A DNA stretch of 36,857 nt, from contig JAUWOY010000031.1 of assembly GCA_030611885.1 (NCBI GenBank), positions 1 through 36,857 on the forward strand. Direction: 5' to 3'. Positions 27,574 to 34,392 of this stretch are shown in pieces (position 1 is the first letter of the stretch; every line of letters starts with the position of its first letter). The stretch comes from Chloroflexota bacterium (GTDB taxonomy: Bacteria > Chloroflexota > Anaerolineae > VGOG01). The position numbers and the translations under genes were made by a program. The notes beneath the pieces are model-generated. The model searched no databases. It was not told where the DNA came from and saw only the letters and a program-made list of their open reading frames with translations.

Positions 27574-28770
27574 TTATTCTCTCAACCCAAGATAACTGAC
27601 CGGAGATTTCACTTTGCCCGTCTCGGCCATCTCGGCCAGGTCTTGGGCCACTTGCTCGATGTGGGCGGGGATGATGTCGCGGCCGCCCAGGCCGAAGATG
27701 TAGTCCGCTACCTTCGTCGTGGTGTTGCCGGCGGCGAAGAGGGTGGCGCAGAGCTCCAGGTAAAGTGGGCCGGGACCATCTCCGTTCATCGCTCCGAAGA
27801 CGACGGAGCGATCCAACACCCCCGCCGCTTTCACGTTGGCGAGAGCCTCGGCGAACTCCTGGGCGGGGAAGGGGCGGAAGACACGCGGCTTGATGAGGCC
27901 GATCTTGACCCCCTTCTCGCGCAGCCCTCGCACCACCATCCTGGCCGTGCCCGACGCAGACGAGAGAACGATGATGGCCATCTCAGCGTCGTCCATCCCG
28001 TAGGCCTCGAAGATGCCGTACTTTCGCCCCGTCAGCTCGCCGTATTCCTCGCCCACTTCCACGATGACGGGCATCGCCCTGGAGAGGGAATCCGTCTGCT
28101 GGCGCTTGTGCTCGAAGTAGAAGTCGTACATGTCCCAACTGCCGTAGGTGGCGGGGTTGTCCACGTCGAGCAGGGAGTGCTTGGGCTTGTACTCGCCGAT
28201 GAATCCCTTGACCGCCCCGTCGTCGAGCACCTCCACTCGCTCCACGCCGTGGCCGGTGATGAAACCGTCCTGCATGACCATCACCGGCAGCAAGAGACGC
28301 TCGGCGATGCGCACCGCCTGGATGACGTTGTCGTAGACCTCCTGGGGGTTCTCGGAGTAGAGCTGGATCCAGCCCGCGTCTCGGGTACCCATGGAGTCGG
28401 AGTGGTCGCAGTGGATATTAAGGGGGGCCGAGAGAGCCCGGTTGACCACGGGCATGACGATGGGCAGATGCAGCGAGGCGGCGATGTAGACCATCTCCCA
28501 CATGAGGGCCAGCCCCGCCGAGGCGGTGGCGGTCATCACCCTGCCCCCAGCGGCCGAGGCGCCGATGCAGGTGCTCATGGCCGCGTGCTCGCTCTCCACG
28601 GCCACGAACTCGGTGTCCACCAGCCCGTCGGCCACGAAGTTGGAGAAGGTCTGCACGATGGCCGTCTGGGGGGTGATGGGGTAGGCAGCCAACACGTCGG
28701 GGTTTATCTGGCGCATAGCCTCGGCTACCGCGTGGGCTCCGTCCAGAGCCGTTATCTTTGATTTTGCCAT
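27574..28770 (-). CDS. porA: 2-oxoacid (pyruvate) ferredoxin oxidoreductase, alpha subunit
   Basis: Pyrimidine-binding TPP subunit that works with PorB. The 398 residues start with ALDGAHAVAEAMRQINPDVL and AAYPITPQT; EFVAVESEHAAMS holds the conserved Glu that activates TPP, and ATASAGLALMWEM, NRALSAPLNIHCDHSD and DAGWIQLYSENPQEVYDN are classic family blocks. A C-terminal domain follows (ILSSASGTARMVV and IGLIKPRVFRPFP). The ATG follows aggaggaa. It is flanked on both sides by repeat arrays that separate it from porD and porB. Confidence 0.95.
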   Translation of the reverse strand: MAKSKITALDGAHAVAEAMRQINPDVLAAYPITPQTAIVQTFSNFVADGLVDTEFVAVESEHAAMSTCIGASAAGGRVMTATASAGLALMWEMVYIAASLHLPIVMPVVNRALSAPLNIHCDHSDSMGTRDAGWIQLYSENPQEVYDNVIQAVRIAERLLLPVMVMQDGFITGHGVERVEVLDDGAVKGFIGEYKPKHSLLDVDNPATYGSWDMYDFYFEHKRQQTDSLSRAMPVIVEVGEEYGELTGRKYGIFEAYGMDDAEMAIIVLSSASGTARMVVRGLREKGVKIGLIKPRVFRPFPAQEFAEALANVKAAGVLDRSVVFGAMNGDGPGPLYLELCATLFAAGNTTTKVADYIFGLGGRDIIPAHIEQVAQDLAEMAETGKVKSPVSYLGLRE

Positions 28771-28789
28771 TTCATTTCCTCCTAAATGG

Positions 28790-28890
28790 GAGTAACGAGC
28801 AATGAGGTAACGAGTAATCAGGTAATGAGTAACGAGTTTTTGCTATTGACTCATTCCTTGTTACTCGTTACTCATTACCCATTACCTCCG
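28790..28890 (+). repeat. Tandem array with perfect 16-bp inverted arms, porD-porA junction
   Basis: Units alternate GTAACGA and GTAATGAG or GTAATCAG types. GGTAATGAGTAACGAG (28821-28836) and CTCGTTACTCATTACC (28864-28879) are perfect inverted copies. The right part is also the last codons and stop of porD. Confidence 0.85.
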
Positions 28891-29203
28891 GTACCATTTG
28901 AATGACTTTGCCTGGCTGGCCGGTGATGGCATGTACCTTCACCTTGACCGGGCACTCTACGGCGCAGATGCCGCAGCCTTTGCAATGATCGTAGTCGAAT
29001 CCGATCATTTTGCTGTTTTCGACGAGAATGATCGAGTCGGGACAGTAGACCCAGCAGATCATGCAGTGGGTGCACGCCTCGGCGTCACGCACAGGACGCG
29101 ACGTACGCCAGGTGCCCGTGATGTACTCGACCGAGTTTCCCGCCTCGAAGACCGTCCCGGCGAGGGAGGCTTCCCTCCAGCCGGCTTCCAAATTCACTGC
29201 CAT
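28868..29203 (-). CDS. porD: 2-oxoacid ferredoxin oxidoreductase, delta (2[4Fe-4S]) subunit
   Basis: Ferredoxin-like subunit carrying electrons from the TPP subunits to external ferredoxin. The 111 residues hold two CxxCxxCxxxC sets, Cys44/47/50/54 (CTHCMICWVYC) and Cys74/77/80/84 (CKGCGICAVEC), each followed by Pro. The N-terminal extension (GTWRTSRPVRD) is typical of PorD. The final residues (VPEVMGNE) and the stop are read from repeat units. It lies between porC and porA with ggagg before the ATG. Confidence 0.95.
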   Translation of the reverse strand: MAVNLEAGWREASLAGTVFEAGNSVEYITGTWRTSRPVRDAEACTHCMICWVYCPDSIILVENSKMIGFDYDHCKGCGICAVECPVKVKVHAITGQPGKVIQMVPEVMGNE

Positions 29204-29216
29204 TTCATTCCTCCAT

Positions 29217-29238
29217 TCTGATTACTGGTCACTGGTCA
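29217..29238 (+). repeat. Short heptamer array, porC-porD junction
   Basis: On the minus strand GTGACCA, GTGACCA, GTAATCA follow each other. They encode the last residues (TSDQ) and stop of porC. Confidence 0.6.
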
Positions 29239-29797
29239 CTTCCTCGTACGCCCGCTTGAGAGCGACCACGTTGGCCTCCACCACCTCTGGACGCAGCTTC
29301 TCCCCCAATAGCTCTTTGGCGCGGCGGACGACGCTATCCAGCGATACCAGGTCGGTGACCTTGGCCACCGCGCCCAGCATGAGGGTGCTGGGGATGTCCC
29401 GCTTCAGGGTGTCCATGGCGATACCTGTGGCGTCGAGGGTGGCCACCTTGCCGCCCTTCAATCCCAGCTTCTGGCGGACCTCCGCTGGGGAATCCGGGGT
29501 GTTGATGATCGCAATGCCGTCCTCCTTGAGCCCTTCGGTGAGGTTCACCGCCCCTATGAGGTTGGGGTTGACCACGATCACCACGTCGGGGTACAGGATC
29601 TGGTGGTGCACCTCGATTGGCCCATCGCTGATGCGGGTGTAGGACTTGATAGGCGCTCCCATGCGCTCCGGGCCGTAGTCGGGGAAGGCCTGGAAGTACT
29701 TTCCCTCCTCCATGGCCGCCTCAGCCAATAGCTCGCCGGCGGTGACCACGCCCTGCCCGGCACGGCCATGCCAGCGAATTTCAGTAAGTTTACCCAT
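29222..29797 (-). CDS. porC: 2-oxoacid ferredoxin oxidoreductase, gamma subunit
   Basis: The gamma subunit of four-subunit pyruvate or related 2-oxoacid:ferredoxin oxidoreductase. The 191 residues begin MGKLTEIRWHGRAGQGVVTA, the diagnostic gamma-domain start, then FQAFPDYGPERMGAPIKSY and VVIVVNPNLI. The ATG used here follows aaggagg by nine bases; a longer frame exists but lies in the leader hairpin. It is the first gene of the por operon, with its own promoter 60 bases upstream. The order C-D-A-B matches the common bacterial and archaeal arrangement. Confidence 0.95.
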   Translation of the reverse strand: MGKLTEIRWHGRAGQGVVTAGELLAEAAMEEGKYFQAFPDYGPERMGAPIKSYTRISDGPIEVHHQILYPDVVIVVNPNLIGAVNLTEGLKEDGIAIINTPDSPAEVRQKLGLKGGKVATLDATGIAMDTLKRDIPSTLMLGAVAKVTDLVSLDSVVRRAKELLGEKLRPEVVEANVVALKRAYEEVTSDQ

Positions 29798-29825
29798 GCT
29801 AACTAACCTCCTTGTTTCAGCAATA

Positions 29826-29850
29826 GGCAATTAGCGCCCAGCTAATTGCC
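29826..29850 (-). promoter_or_regulatory. Leader hairpin of the por operon
   Basis: GGCAATTAGC and GCTAATTGCC form a perfect 10-bp stem with a five-base loop right at the predicted 5' end of the por transcript. It could stabilise the message or be a regulator site. Confidence 0.5.
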
Positions 29851-29857
29851 GACCTAT

Positions 29858-29886
29858 ATTTTATCACTAATGGACACCTTTGTCAA
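29858..29886 (-). promoter_or_regulatory. Promoter of the por operon
   Basis: On the minus strand a perfect TTGACA, 17 nt, and TAAAAT. Confidence 0.8.
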
Positions 29887-29920
29887 AGAGGGATTTCACA
29901 CATCTACTCATTATGCTCGC

Positions 29921-29967
29921 AGCGGACCCTAGTCCGCTGCCCCAGCCGCTGGACTAGGGTCCAGCGG
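29921..29967 (+). repeat. Double palindrome between por and ruvB
   Basis: AGCGGACCCTAGTCCGCT (29921-29938) and CCGCTGGACTAGGGTCCAGC with GG (29946-29967) are each near-palindromic and inverted copies of one another. It is related to AGCGGACGAAAGTCCGC at 9563. REP-like; it may separate the two divergent units. Confidence 0.65.
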
Positions 29968-29986
29968 GAGCGGGTGCGTAGACGAT

Positions 29987-30015
29987 TTCACATTTTCTGC
30001 TCTTTCTGGTATAAT
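29987..30015 (+). promoter_or_regulatory. Promoter of ruvB
   Basis: TTCACA, a 17-nt spacer and a perfect TATAAT, 41 bases before the ATG. Confidence 0.7.
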
Positions 30016-30056
30016 CGTTTGTGTAGAGACGAGCCTTATCCCTGAGCGAGGAAACT

Positions 30057-31082
30057 ATGACTGAAGAGCGTATGATTTCGCCCAAGTTAAAAGAGGAAGA
30101 GGTCGCTTTGGACATGTCCCTGCGTCCCAGGCGGCTGGCCGACTTTATCGGCCAAGACAGGATCAAGGAAAACCTCAAGATTGTCATCGAGGCCGCCAAG
30201 GGGCGAGGCGAGGCGCTGGATCACGTTCTCTTCTATGGTCCCCCGGGGCTTGGCAAAACCACCCTGGCGCATTGCGTGGCCACCGAGATGAACGTCAACA
30301 TCAAGGTCACTGCCGGGCCAGCCATCGAGCGCGCTGGGGACCTGGCGGCTATCCTCACCAACCTGCGCCAGGGCGACGTGCTGTTCATTGACGAGGTGCA
30401 TCGCCTGGGCCGGGCTGTCGAAGAGACCCTCTATCCAGCCATGGAGGATTTCGCCCTGGACATCATCATCGGCAAGGGGCCCAGCGCCCGCAGCCTCCGT
30501 CTTAAATTGCCTCATTTCACCATCATCGGGGCCACCACCAGGCTCGCCCTTATGACCTCGCCCCTCAGGGCGCGCTTCGGCGTGGTGTATCGAGTGGATT
30601 TCTACGACCAGCCGGCCATGGAAGCCATCGTGCGTCGTTCGGCCAGGATCCTGGGGGTGGGGATAGACGAGGGCGGAGTGAGGGAGATCGCCCGCCGCGC
30701 CAGGGGTACGCCTCGCGTGGCCAATCGGCTGCTCAAGCGGGTGCGCGACTATGCCCAGGTGCGGGCCGATGGGCGCATCACCGAGGCGGTGGCCAGAAAG
30801 GCCCTGGCCATGCTGGAGGTGGACGAGCTGGGTCTGGATGACATAGACCGCCGGGTGCTCGCGACCATCATCGAGAAATTCGAGGGCGGCCCCGTGGGCC
30901 TGGAGACCATCGCCGCCGCCCTCTCCGAGGAGTCCGACACCATCATGGACGTCGTCGAGCCCTATCTATTGCAGTTGGGCTTCTTGAACCGCACTCCCCG
31001 TGGCCGAGTGGCCACCCGCCGGGCCTACGAGCACCTGGGCATCCCCTTCGAGGAGAAGCCAGGGCAGCAGGCACTGTTTTGA
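30057..31082 (+). CDS. ruvB: Holliday junction branch migration helicase RuvB
   Basis: Hexameric AAA+ motor that, with RuvA, migrates Holliday junctions in recombination repair. The 341 residues include [19 protein letters not shown], Walker [10 protein letters not shown] (61-69), Walker B LFIDEVH (109-115), sensor 1 IIGATTR and the arginine-finger segment SPLRARFG, then the C-terminal winged helix ([20 protein letters not shown]). The start follows gaggaaac; a second ATG five codons later is possible. ruvA and ruvC are not in the window. The stop overlaps the next gene's ATG by one base. Confidence 0.97.
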   Translation: MTEERMISPKLKEEEVALDMSLRPRRLADFIGQDRIKENLKIVIEAAKGRGEALDHVLFYGPPGLGKTTLAHCVATEMNVNIKVTAGPAIERAGDLAAILTNLRQGDVLFIDEVHRLGRAVEETLYPAMEDFALDIIIGKGPSARSLRLKLPHFTIIGATTRLALMTSPLRARFGVVYRVDFYDQPAMEAIVRRSARILGVGIDEGGVREIARRARGTPRVANRLLKRVRDYAQVRADGRITEAVARKALAMLEVDELGLDDIDRRVLATIIEKFEGGPVGLETIAAALSEESDTIMDVVEPYLLQLGFLNRTPRGRVATRRAYEHLGIPFEEKPGQQALF

Positions 31083-31432
31083 TGACCATGACCAGTGTAC
31101 CGAAAATGACACGGGCCAAGGAAGCCAAATTCTGGGAAACGCACGATGCCACCGATTACCTGGACGAGATGGAGCCAGTGACGATGACTGTTGGGCCGCG
31201 TCCACAAAATCGCTGTTCCGTATGTGGCCGGGTGTTGCTTTCCCGCTACGTGGACATAAATCTGGCTGGCGGTCGCGCGCAACTGCGCCAATTGCGCCAA
31301 CTCTACTGTCCTGCTGGGCACGCAAGCTGCCTGGCGCCTGAGGCACAGCGCCTGGCCGACGCGGTCGAAGCGGTTTTGCGTCTAACTTTGGTTTCCGTTG
31401 GCGCAGAGCAACGTGCTCAAGTAGCTGCCTGA
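31082..31432 (+). CDS. Uncharacterised protein: CopG-antitoxin-like N-terminus plus zinc-finger C-terminus
   Basis: A 116-residue protein starting at the ATG that overlaps the ruvB stop by one base. Residues about 9-35 (KEAKFWETHDATDYLDEMEPV) resemble the FWDTHD..DYxDE region of the CopG-type antitoxin family. Then CSVCGRVLLSRYVDINLAGG and LYCPAGHASCLAPE give two Cys pairs (CxxC and CxxGH..C) like a zinc finger with a YgiT-like layout. No toxin gene adjoins it, so an antitoxin role is doubtful. It is coupled to ruvB and precedes queH. Best read as a small DNA- or RNA-associated zinc protein of unknown function. Confidence 0.6.
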   Translation: MTMTSVPKMTRAKEAKFWETHDATDYLDEMEPVTMTVGPRPQNRCSVCGRVLLSRYVDINLAGGRAQLRQLRQLYCPAGHASCLAPEAQRLADAVEAVLRLTLVSVGAEQRAQVAA

Positions 31433-31440
31433 GATTATCT

Positions 31441-32235
31441 ATGGAGGCTGTACCCATCGTCTTGGATGCCAACGGCCAGCAACTCTCGCCCACCACCGCT
31501 GAAAAAGCGCGGAAGCTCATTGCCCAGGGCAAGGCGGCACTGGTCAGCGAGGAGCCCTTCACCATCCAGCTCCCCTACAGCGTGGAGTTGCCGCCGAGGC
31601 CACGGGAGGTCGAAAGAGAAAAGGTGGGCCAGGGAAAGCGCCTCCTCCTCCACATCTGCTGCGGGCCGTGCAGCACTTACCCCATCGAGCGGCTGCGGGG
31701 GGAGGGATTCCAGGTCACGGGCTTCTGGTACAACCCGAACATCCATCCCTGGCAAGAGCACCAGCGGAGGCGGGAGAGCGTGCAAAAGTACGCCGAAGCA
31801 GTTGGCCTGCCCGTGATCTGGCACGAGAAGTACGAGATGCCGCTTTACTTGCGAGCGGTGGTGGGGCACGAGAGGTTTGGGGAGCGCTGCCGCATCTGCT
31901 ATCGGATGCGCCTGGAGAAGACGGCGCAGGTGGCCGCTGAGGGCGGCTTCGACGCCTTCACCACCACCCTTCTCATCAGCCCCCACCAGAACCAGGCTCT
32001 AATCCGTCAGGTCGGCGAAGAGGTGGCTGAGGAGTGGGGGGGCGGCGCTTTGGAGTTCTATTTTGAGAACTTTCGCCGTGGCTGGTCGGAGCGGGGGCGG
32101 CTTACCCACGAGCACGACCTCTACCGCCAGCAGTATTGCGGCTGCATCTACAGCGAGTGGGAGCGGTATAACGAGGGGCATATTGACGGCTTGTTACTCG
32201 TTGACTCGTTACCCATTGGGCAGGTGAAACCGTGA
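31441..32235 (+). CDS. queH: Epoxyqueuosine reductase QueH with an N-terminal RRXRR/PLMP-like domain
   Basis: QueH (former DUF208) reduces epoxyqueuosine to queuosine, the last step of tRNA wobble-base Q synthesis, using an iron-sulfur cluster. Residues 67-245 show the family marks: LLLHICCGPCSTYP (Cys73/74/77), CRICYRMRL (Cys150/153), TTTLLISPHQN and YCGCIYS (Cys233/235). Residues 4-45 are extra: PIVLDANGQQLSPTT, then ARKLIAQGKAAL and EEPFTIQL. This matches the N-terminal domain of IscB-type proteins (Pfam RRXRR; consensus like LMPTT..LLKxGKA..PFTIQL). The C-terminal LLLVDSLPIGQVKP is read from a heptamer array. Its stop overlaps the queA start by four bases, making one queuosine unit. Confidence 0.9.
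   Translation: MEAVPIVLDANGQQLSPTTAEKARKLIAQGKAALVSEEPFTIQLPYSVELPPRPREVEREKVGQGKRLLLHICCGPCSTYPIERLRGEGFQVTGFWYNPNIHPWQEHQRRRESVQKYAEAVGLPVIWHEKYEMPLYLRAVVGHERFGERCRICYRMRLEKTAQVAAEGGFDAFTTTLLISPHQNQALIRQVGEEVAEEWGGGALEFYFENFRRGWSERGRLTHEHDLYRQQYCGCIYSEWERYNEGHIDGLLLVDSLPIGQVKP
32193..32222 (+). repeat. Short heptamer array at the queH 3' end
   Basis: GTTACTC, GTTGACTC, GTTACCC, ATTGGGC at 7-8 nt period, in frame with queH and directly before the queA start. Confidence 0.6.
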
Positions 32236-33305
32236 AAACCAGCGACTTCGACTACTATCTCCCCCCAGAGCTCATTGCCCAATCCCCCATCGAACCCCGC
32301 GATGCCTCGCGGCTGATGGTGCTGGATCGCACGACCGGGGCCATCGAGCACAGAACCTTTCACGATCTCGCCGATTACCTGACAGCGGGTGACGTCCTGA
32401 TCTGTAACGAGAGCCGCGTCATCCCAGCTCGCCTGTTTGGTCACAAAGTGCCCACCGGGGGCAAGGTTGAGCTGCTGTTGGTGACTAGAAGAGATAAGCA
32501 GGTTTGGGAGGTGCTGACCAAGGGGCGGAAAGTGAGGGTGGGAACACGAATCGAGTTGGATCGAGATGGAGGTGAAGGTGTAGTCGGTGAGGTGATCGGG
32601 CAGGCGGGGGACGGCTCGAGGTTGATGGAGTTCGAAGTGCCCATCGAGCCGCTGTTGGACGAACTGGGCATCGTACCCCTGCCTCCATACATCCACGAAC
32701 CCTTAGAGGAGCCAGAACGATACCAGACCATCTACGCCAGGGTCAAAGGGTCGGTGGCCGCTCCCACCGCAGGTTTGCACTTTACGCCGCGATTGATGAG
32801 AGAATTGGAGGCCACGGGGGTGGAGTTTGCCTTCGTCACTCTCCACATTGGCCTGGACACCTTCCGCCCGGTGAGGACGGAGAGCGTCGAGGACCACCCC
32901 ATGCACAGCGAGTACTGCCAACTCGGCCCAGGGGTGGCGGAGCAAATAAACCGCGCCAGGGCCGAGGGGAGAAGGGTCATCGCGGTGGGGACGACGGCGG
33001 TCAGAGTGTTGGAGACAGCCGCCCGTCGGAAATCCAAAATCCAAAGTCCAGAGTCCAAAAGTGACCTGGAACCTGAAACCTGGAACTTGAAACCCTTTTC
33101 CGGCCGGACCGACCTCTTCATCTACCCCGGCTACCGGTTCCGCGCCATAGATGCCCTGATCACCAACTTCCACCTGCCGCGCTCGACCCTTTTGATGCTG
33201 GTGGCAGCTTTCGCGGGCAAGGAGTTGATTGATAGAGCGTATCGAGAAGCCATCCAGCAGGGGTATCGCTTTTACAGCTTCGGCGACGCGATGCTGATAC
33301 TGTGA
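32232..33305 (+). CDS. queA: tRNA preQ1 34 S-adenosylmethionine ribosyltransferase-isomerase (QueA)
   Basis: QueA transfers and rearranges the ribosyl part of SAM onto preQ1 in tRNA, giving epoxyqueuosine, which QueH then reduces. The 357 residues contain FDYYLPPELIAQSPIEPRDASRL-type start, NESRVIPARLFG, LPPYIHEP, QTIYARVKGSVAAPTAGLHF and DLFIYPGYRF plus LITNFHLPRSTLLMLVAAFAG. Between LETAAR and KPFSGRTDLF about 20 extra residues (about 266-287, SKIQSPESKSDLEPETWN) come from a heptamer array inserted in frame. GTG start overlaps the queH stop. No terminator was identified, and two promoters for the next gene begin within 10 bases of the stop. Confidence 0.96.
   Translation: MKTSDFDYYLPPELIAQSPIEPRDASRLMVLDRTTGAIEHRTFHDLADYLTAGDVLICNESRVIPARLFGHKVPTGGKVELLLVTRRDKQVWEVLTKGRKVRVGTRIELDRDGGEGVVGEVIGQAGDGSRLMEFEVPIEPLLDELGIVPLPPYIHEPLEEPERYQTIYARVKGSVAAPTAGLHFTPRLMRELEATGVEFAFVTLHIGLDTFRPVRTESVEDHPMHSEYCQLGPGVAEQINRARAEGRRVIAVGTTAVRVLETAARRKSKIQSPESKSDLEPETWNLKPFSGRTDLFIYPGYRFRAIDALITNFHLPRSTLLMLVAAFAGKELIDRAYREAIQQGYRFYSFGDAMLIL
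33030..33098 (+). repeat. Heptamer array inserted in frame in queA
   Basis: AATCCAA, AATCCAA, AGTCCAG, AGTCCAA, then CTGGAAC, CTGAAAC, CTGGAAC, TTGAAAC. Its length keeps the frame, and the encoded loop is hydrophilic. Confidence 0.8.
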
Positions 33306-33313
33306 TCGGAGGT

Positions 33314-33342
33314 TTGGCAAATCCAGCTTTCTGCGATATAAT
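33314..33342 (+). promoter_or_regulatory. Promoter 1 upstream of the Xer recombinase
   Basis: TTGGCA, 17 nt, TATAAT, starting nine bases after the queA stop. Confidence 0.65.
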
Positions 33343-33383
33343 GGGTAGTGAGGCGACGAGGAATTGAGAGCTGCAACCCCGAT

Positions 33384-33411
33384 TTGATTTTATGCAAACC
33401 TGTGATATAAT
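33384..33411 (+). promoter_or_regulatory. Promoter 2 upstream of the Xer recombinase
   Basis: TTGATT, 16 nt, TATAAT, 47 bases before the ATG; tandem with promoter 1, 69 bases apart. Confidence 0.65.
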
Positions 33412-33458
33412 ATACTCGATAGTCTTACTGCTGTACTATCCATCGGAAGGAGCTGACC

Positions 33459-34364
33459 ATGCTAGAAAAGATTGAGGACTTTTTGAATTACCTGTCTCTG
33501 GAGAAGGGCTCTCCGCAAAACACCCTGATTGCCTACCAGAATGACTTGACCCAACTCGCAAGATTCCTAAACGAGCAAGATTCATTTGAGGTTAAGTCCT
33601 GGGATGAAGTAGACAAAGACATGATCATTGCCTACATCTTGCATCTCAAAGAAAGGGAATACGCTGCTTCTACCGTGGCCCGTAAGGTGGCAGCCACCAA
33701 ATCCTTCTTTCACTTCCTGGTGGCAGAGGAATTGATCGGGGATGACCCCACGGCTACTCTGGATTCGCCCAAGGTGAAGAAGCAATTGCCCAAAGCCATC
33801 TCCGTCGAGGAAATAGAGCTGTTGCTGGCCGAACCTGCCAAGGGCTCGACTCCCAAAGCACTGCGAGACAAGGCGATGCTCGAACTCCTGTACGCCACTG
33901 GCATGCGGGCCACCGAGCTAGTGGAGCTGGGCCTGTACGATATAAATCTGCCTTCGAATAGTGTGCGGGTCATCGGCAAGGGCGACAAAGAGAGGATCAT
34001 CCCCATACACAGCCGCGCCGTCCAAGCTATCGAGACCTATTTGCGAAAAGGGCGGGTCCAATTCCTTAAGGATACGGAGGAGAAGGCGCTCTTCTTAAAC
34101 CCGCGTGGCGAGCAGTTAACCCGCCAGGGCCTTTGGCTTATCATCAAGGACTATGTCGAGCGAGCAGGCCTTGACCCCGGCATCACTCCCCACACCCTTC
34201 GCCACTCCTTTGCTACCCACATGCTGGAGAGCGGAGAAGCCACTTTGGTGGACGTTCAGCAGTTTCTGGGACATGCCAACATCTCAACCACCCAAATCTA
34301 CACCCGCGTAACCAGCAAGCACAAGCGCCTGGTCTACGACAAAGCTCACCCGAGAGCAAAGTAG
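33459..34364 (+). CDS. xerD: Tyrosine recombinase XerC/XerD
   Basis: Site-specific recombinase that resolves chromosome dimers at dif. The 301 residues have an N-terminal SAM-like core-binding domain (about 1-88) and a catalytic domain with all active residues: Arg150 (TGMRATELVEL), Lys174 (GKGDKERIIP), His245 and Arg248 (HTLRHSFATHML), His272 (FLGHANISTTQIY) and nucleophile Tyr281. Length and LGHANISTTQIYTRV fit the housekeeping XerC/D group rather than a phage integrase; no att-like repeats were noticed. The ATG follows ggaagg. It has two own promoters and precedes punA by 28 bases. XerC versus XerD cannot be settled here. Confidence 0.9.
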   Translation: MLEKIEDFLNYLSLEKGSPQNTLIAYQNDLTQLARFLNEQDSFEVKSWDEVDKDMIIAYILHLKEREYAASTVARKVAATKSFFHFLVAEELIGDDPTATLDSPKVKKQLPKAISVEEIELLLAEPAKGSTPKALRDKAMLELLYATGMRATELVELGLYDINLPSNSVRVIGKGDKERIIPIHSRAVQAIETYLRKGRVQFLKDTEEKALFLNPRGEQLTRQGLWLIIKDYVERAGLDPGITPHTLRHSFATHMLESGEATLVDVQQFLGHANISTTQIYTRVTSKHKRLVYDKAHPRAK

Positions 34365-34392
34365 CTTTCGCCGATCAGACGAGGAGGCCGTA

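Noticed and set aside
27480-27575. Direct repeats that look like a small CRISPR array
   Set aside because: The units are 8 nt, contiguous and degenerate, with an inverted second half. There are no unique spacers and no cas genes.
27520-28761. Long open frame on the plus strand (413 codons) opposite porA
   Set aside because: It is the complement of a strongly conserved enzyme gene with codon bias that leaves few stops. Its product is His-, Val- and Gly-rich and matches nothing known.
31082-31432. Type II toxin-antitoxin pair
   Set aside because: No toxin-like frame adjoins; the neighbours are ruvB and queH.
31441-31580. IscB/OMEGA nuclease locus
   Set aside because: Only the N-terminal RRXRR/PLMP-like domain is present. 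There is no HNH, no RuvC and no guide-RNA structure nearby; the rest is QueH.
33459-34364. Phage or integrative-element integrase
   Set aside because: The protein fits housekeeping XerC/D in length and motifs. No phage genes, tRNA target or attachment repeats are seen around it.
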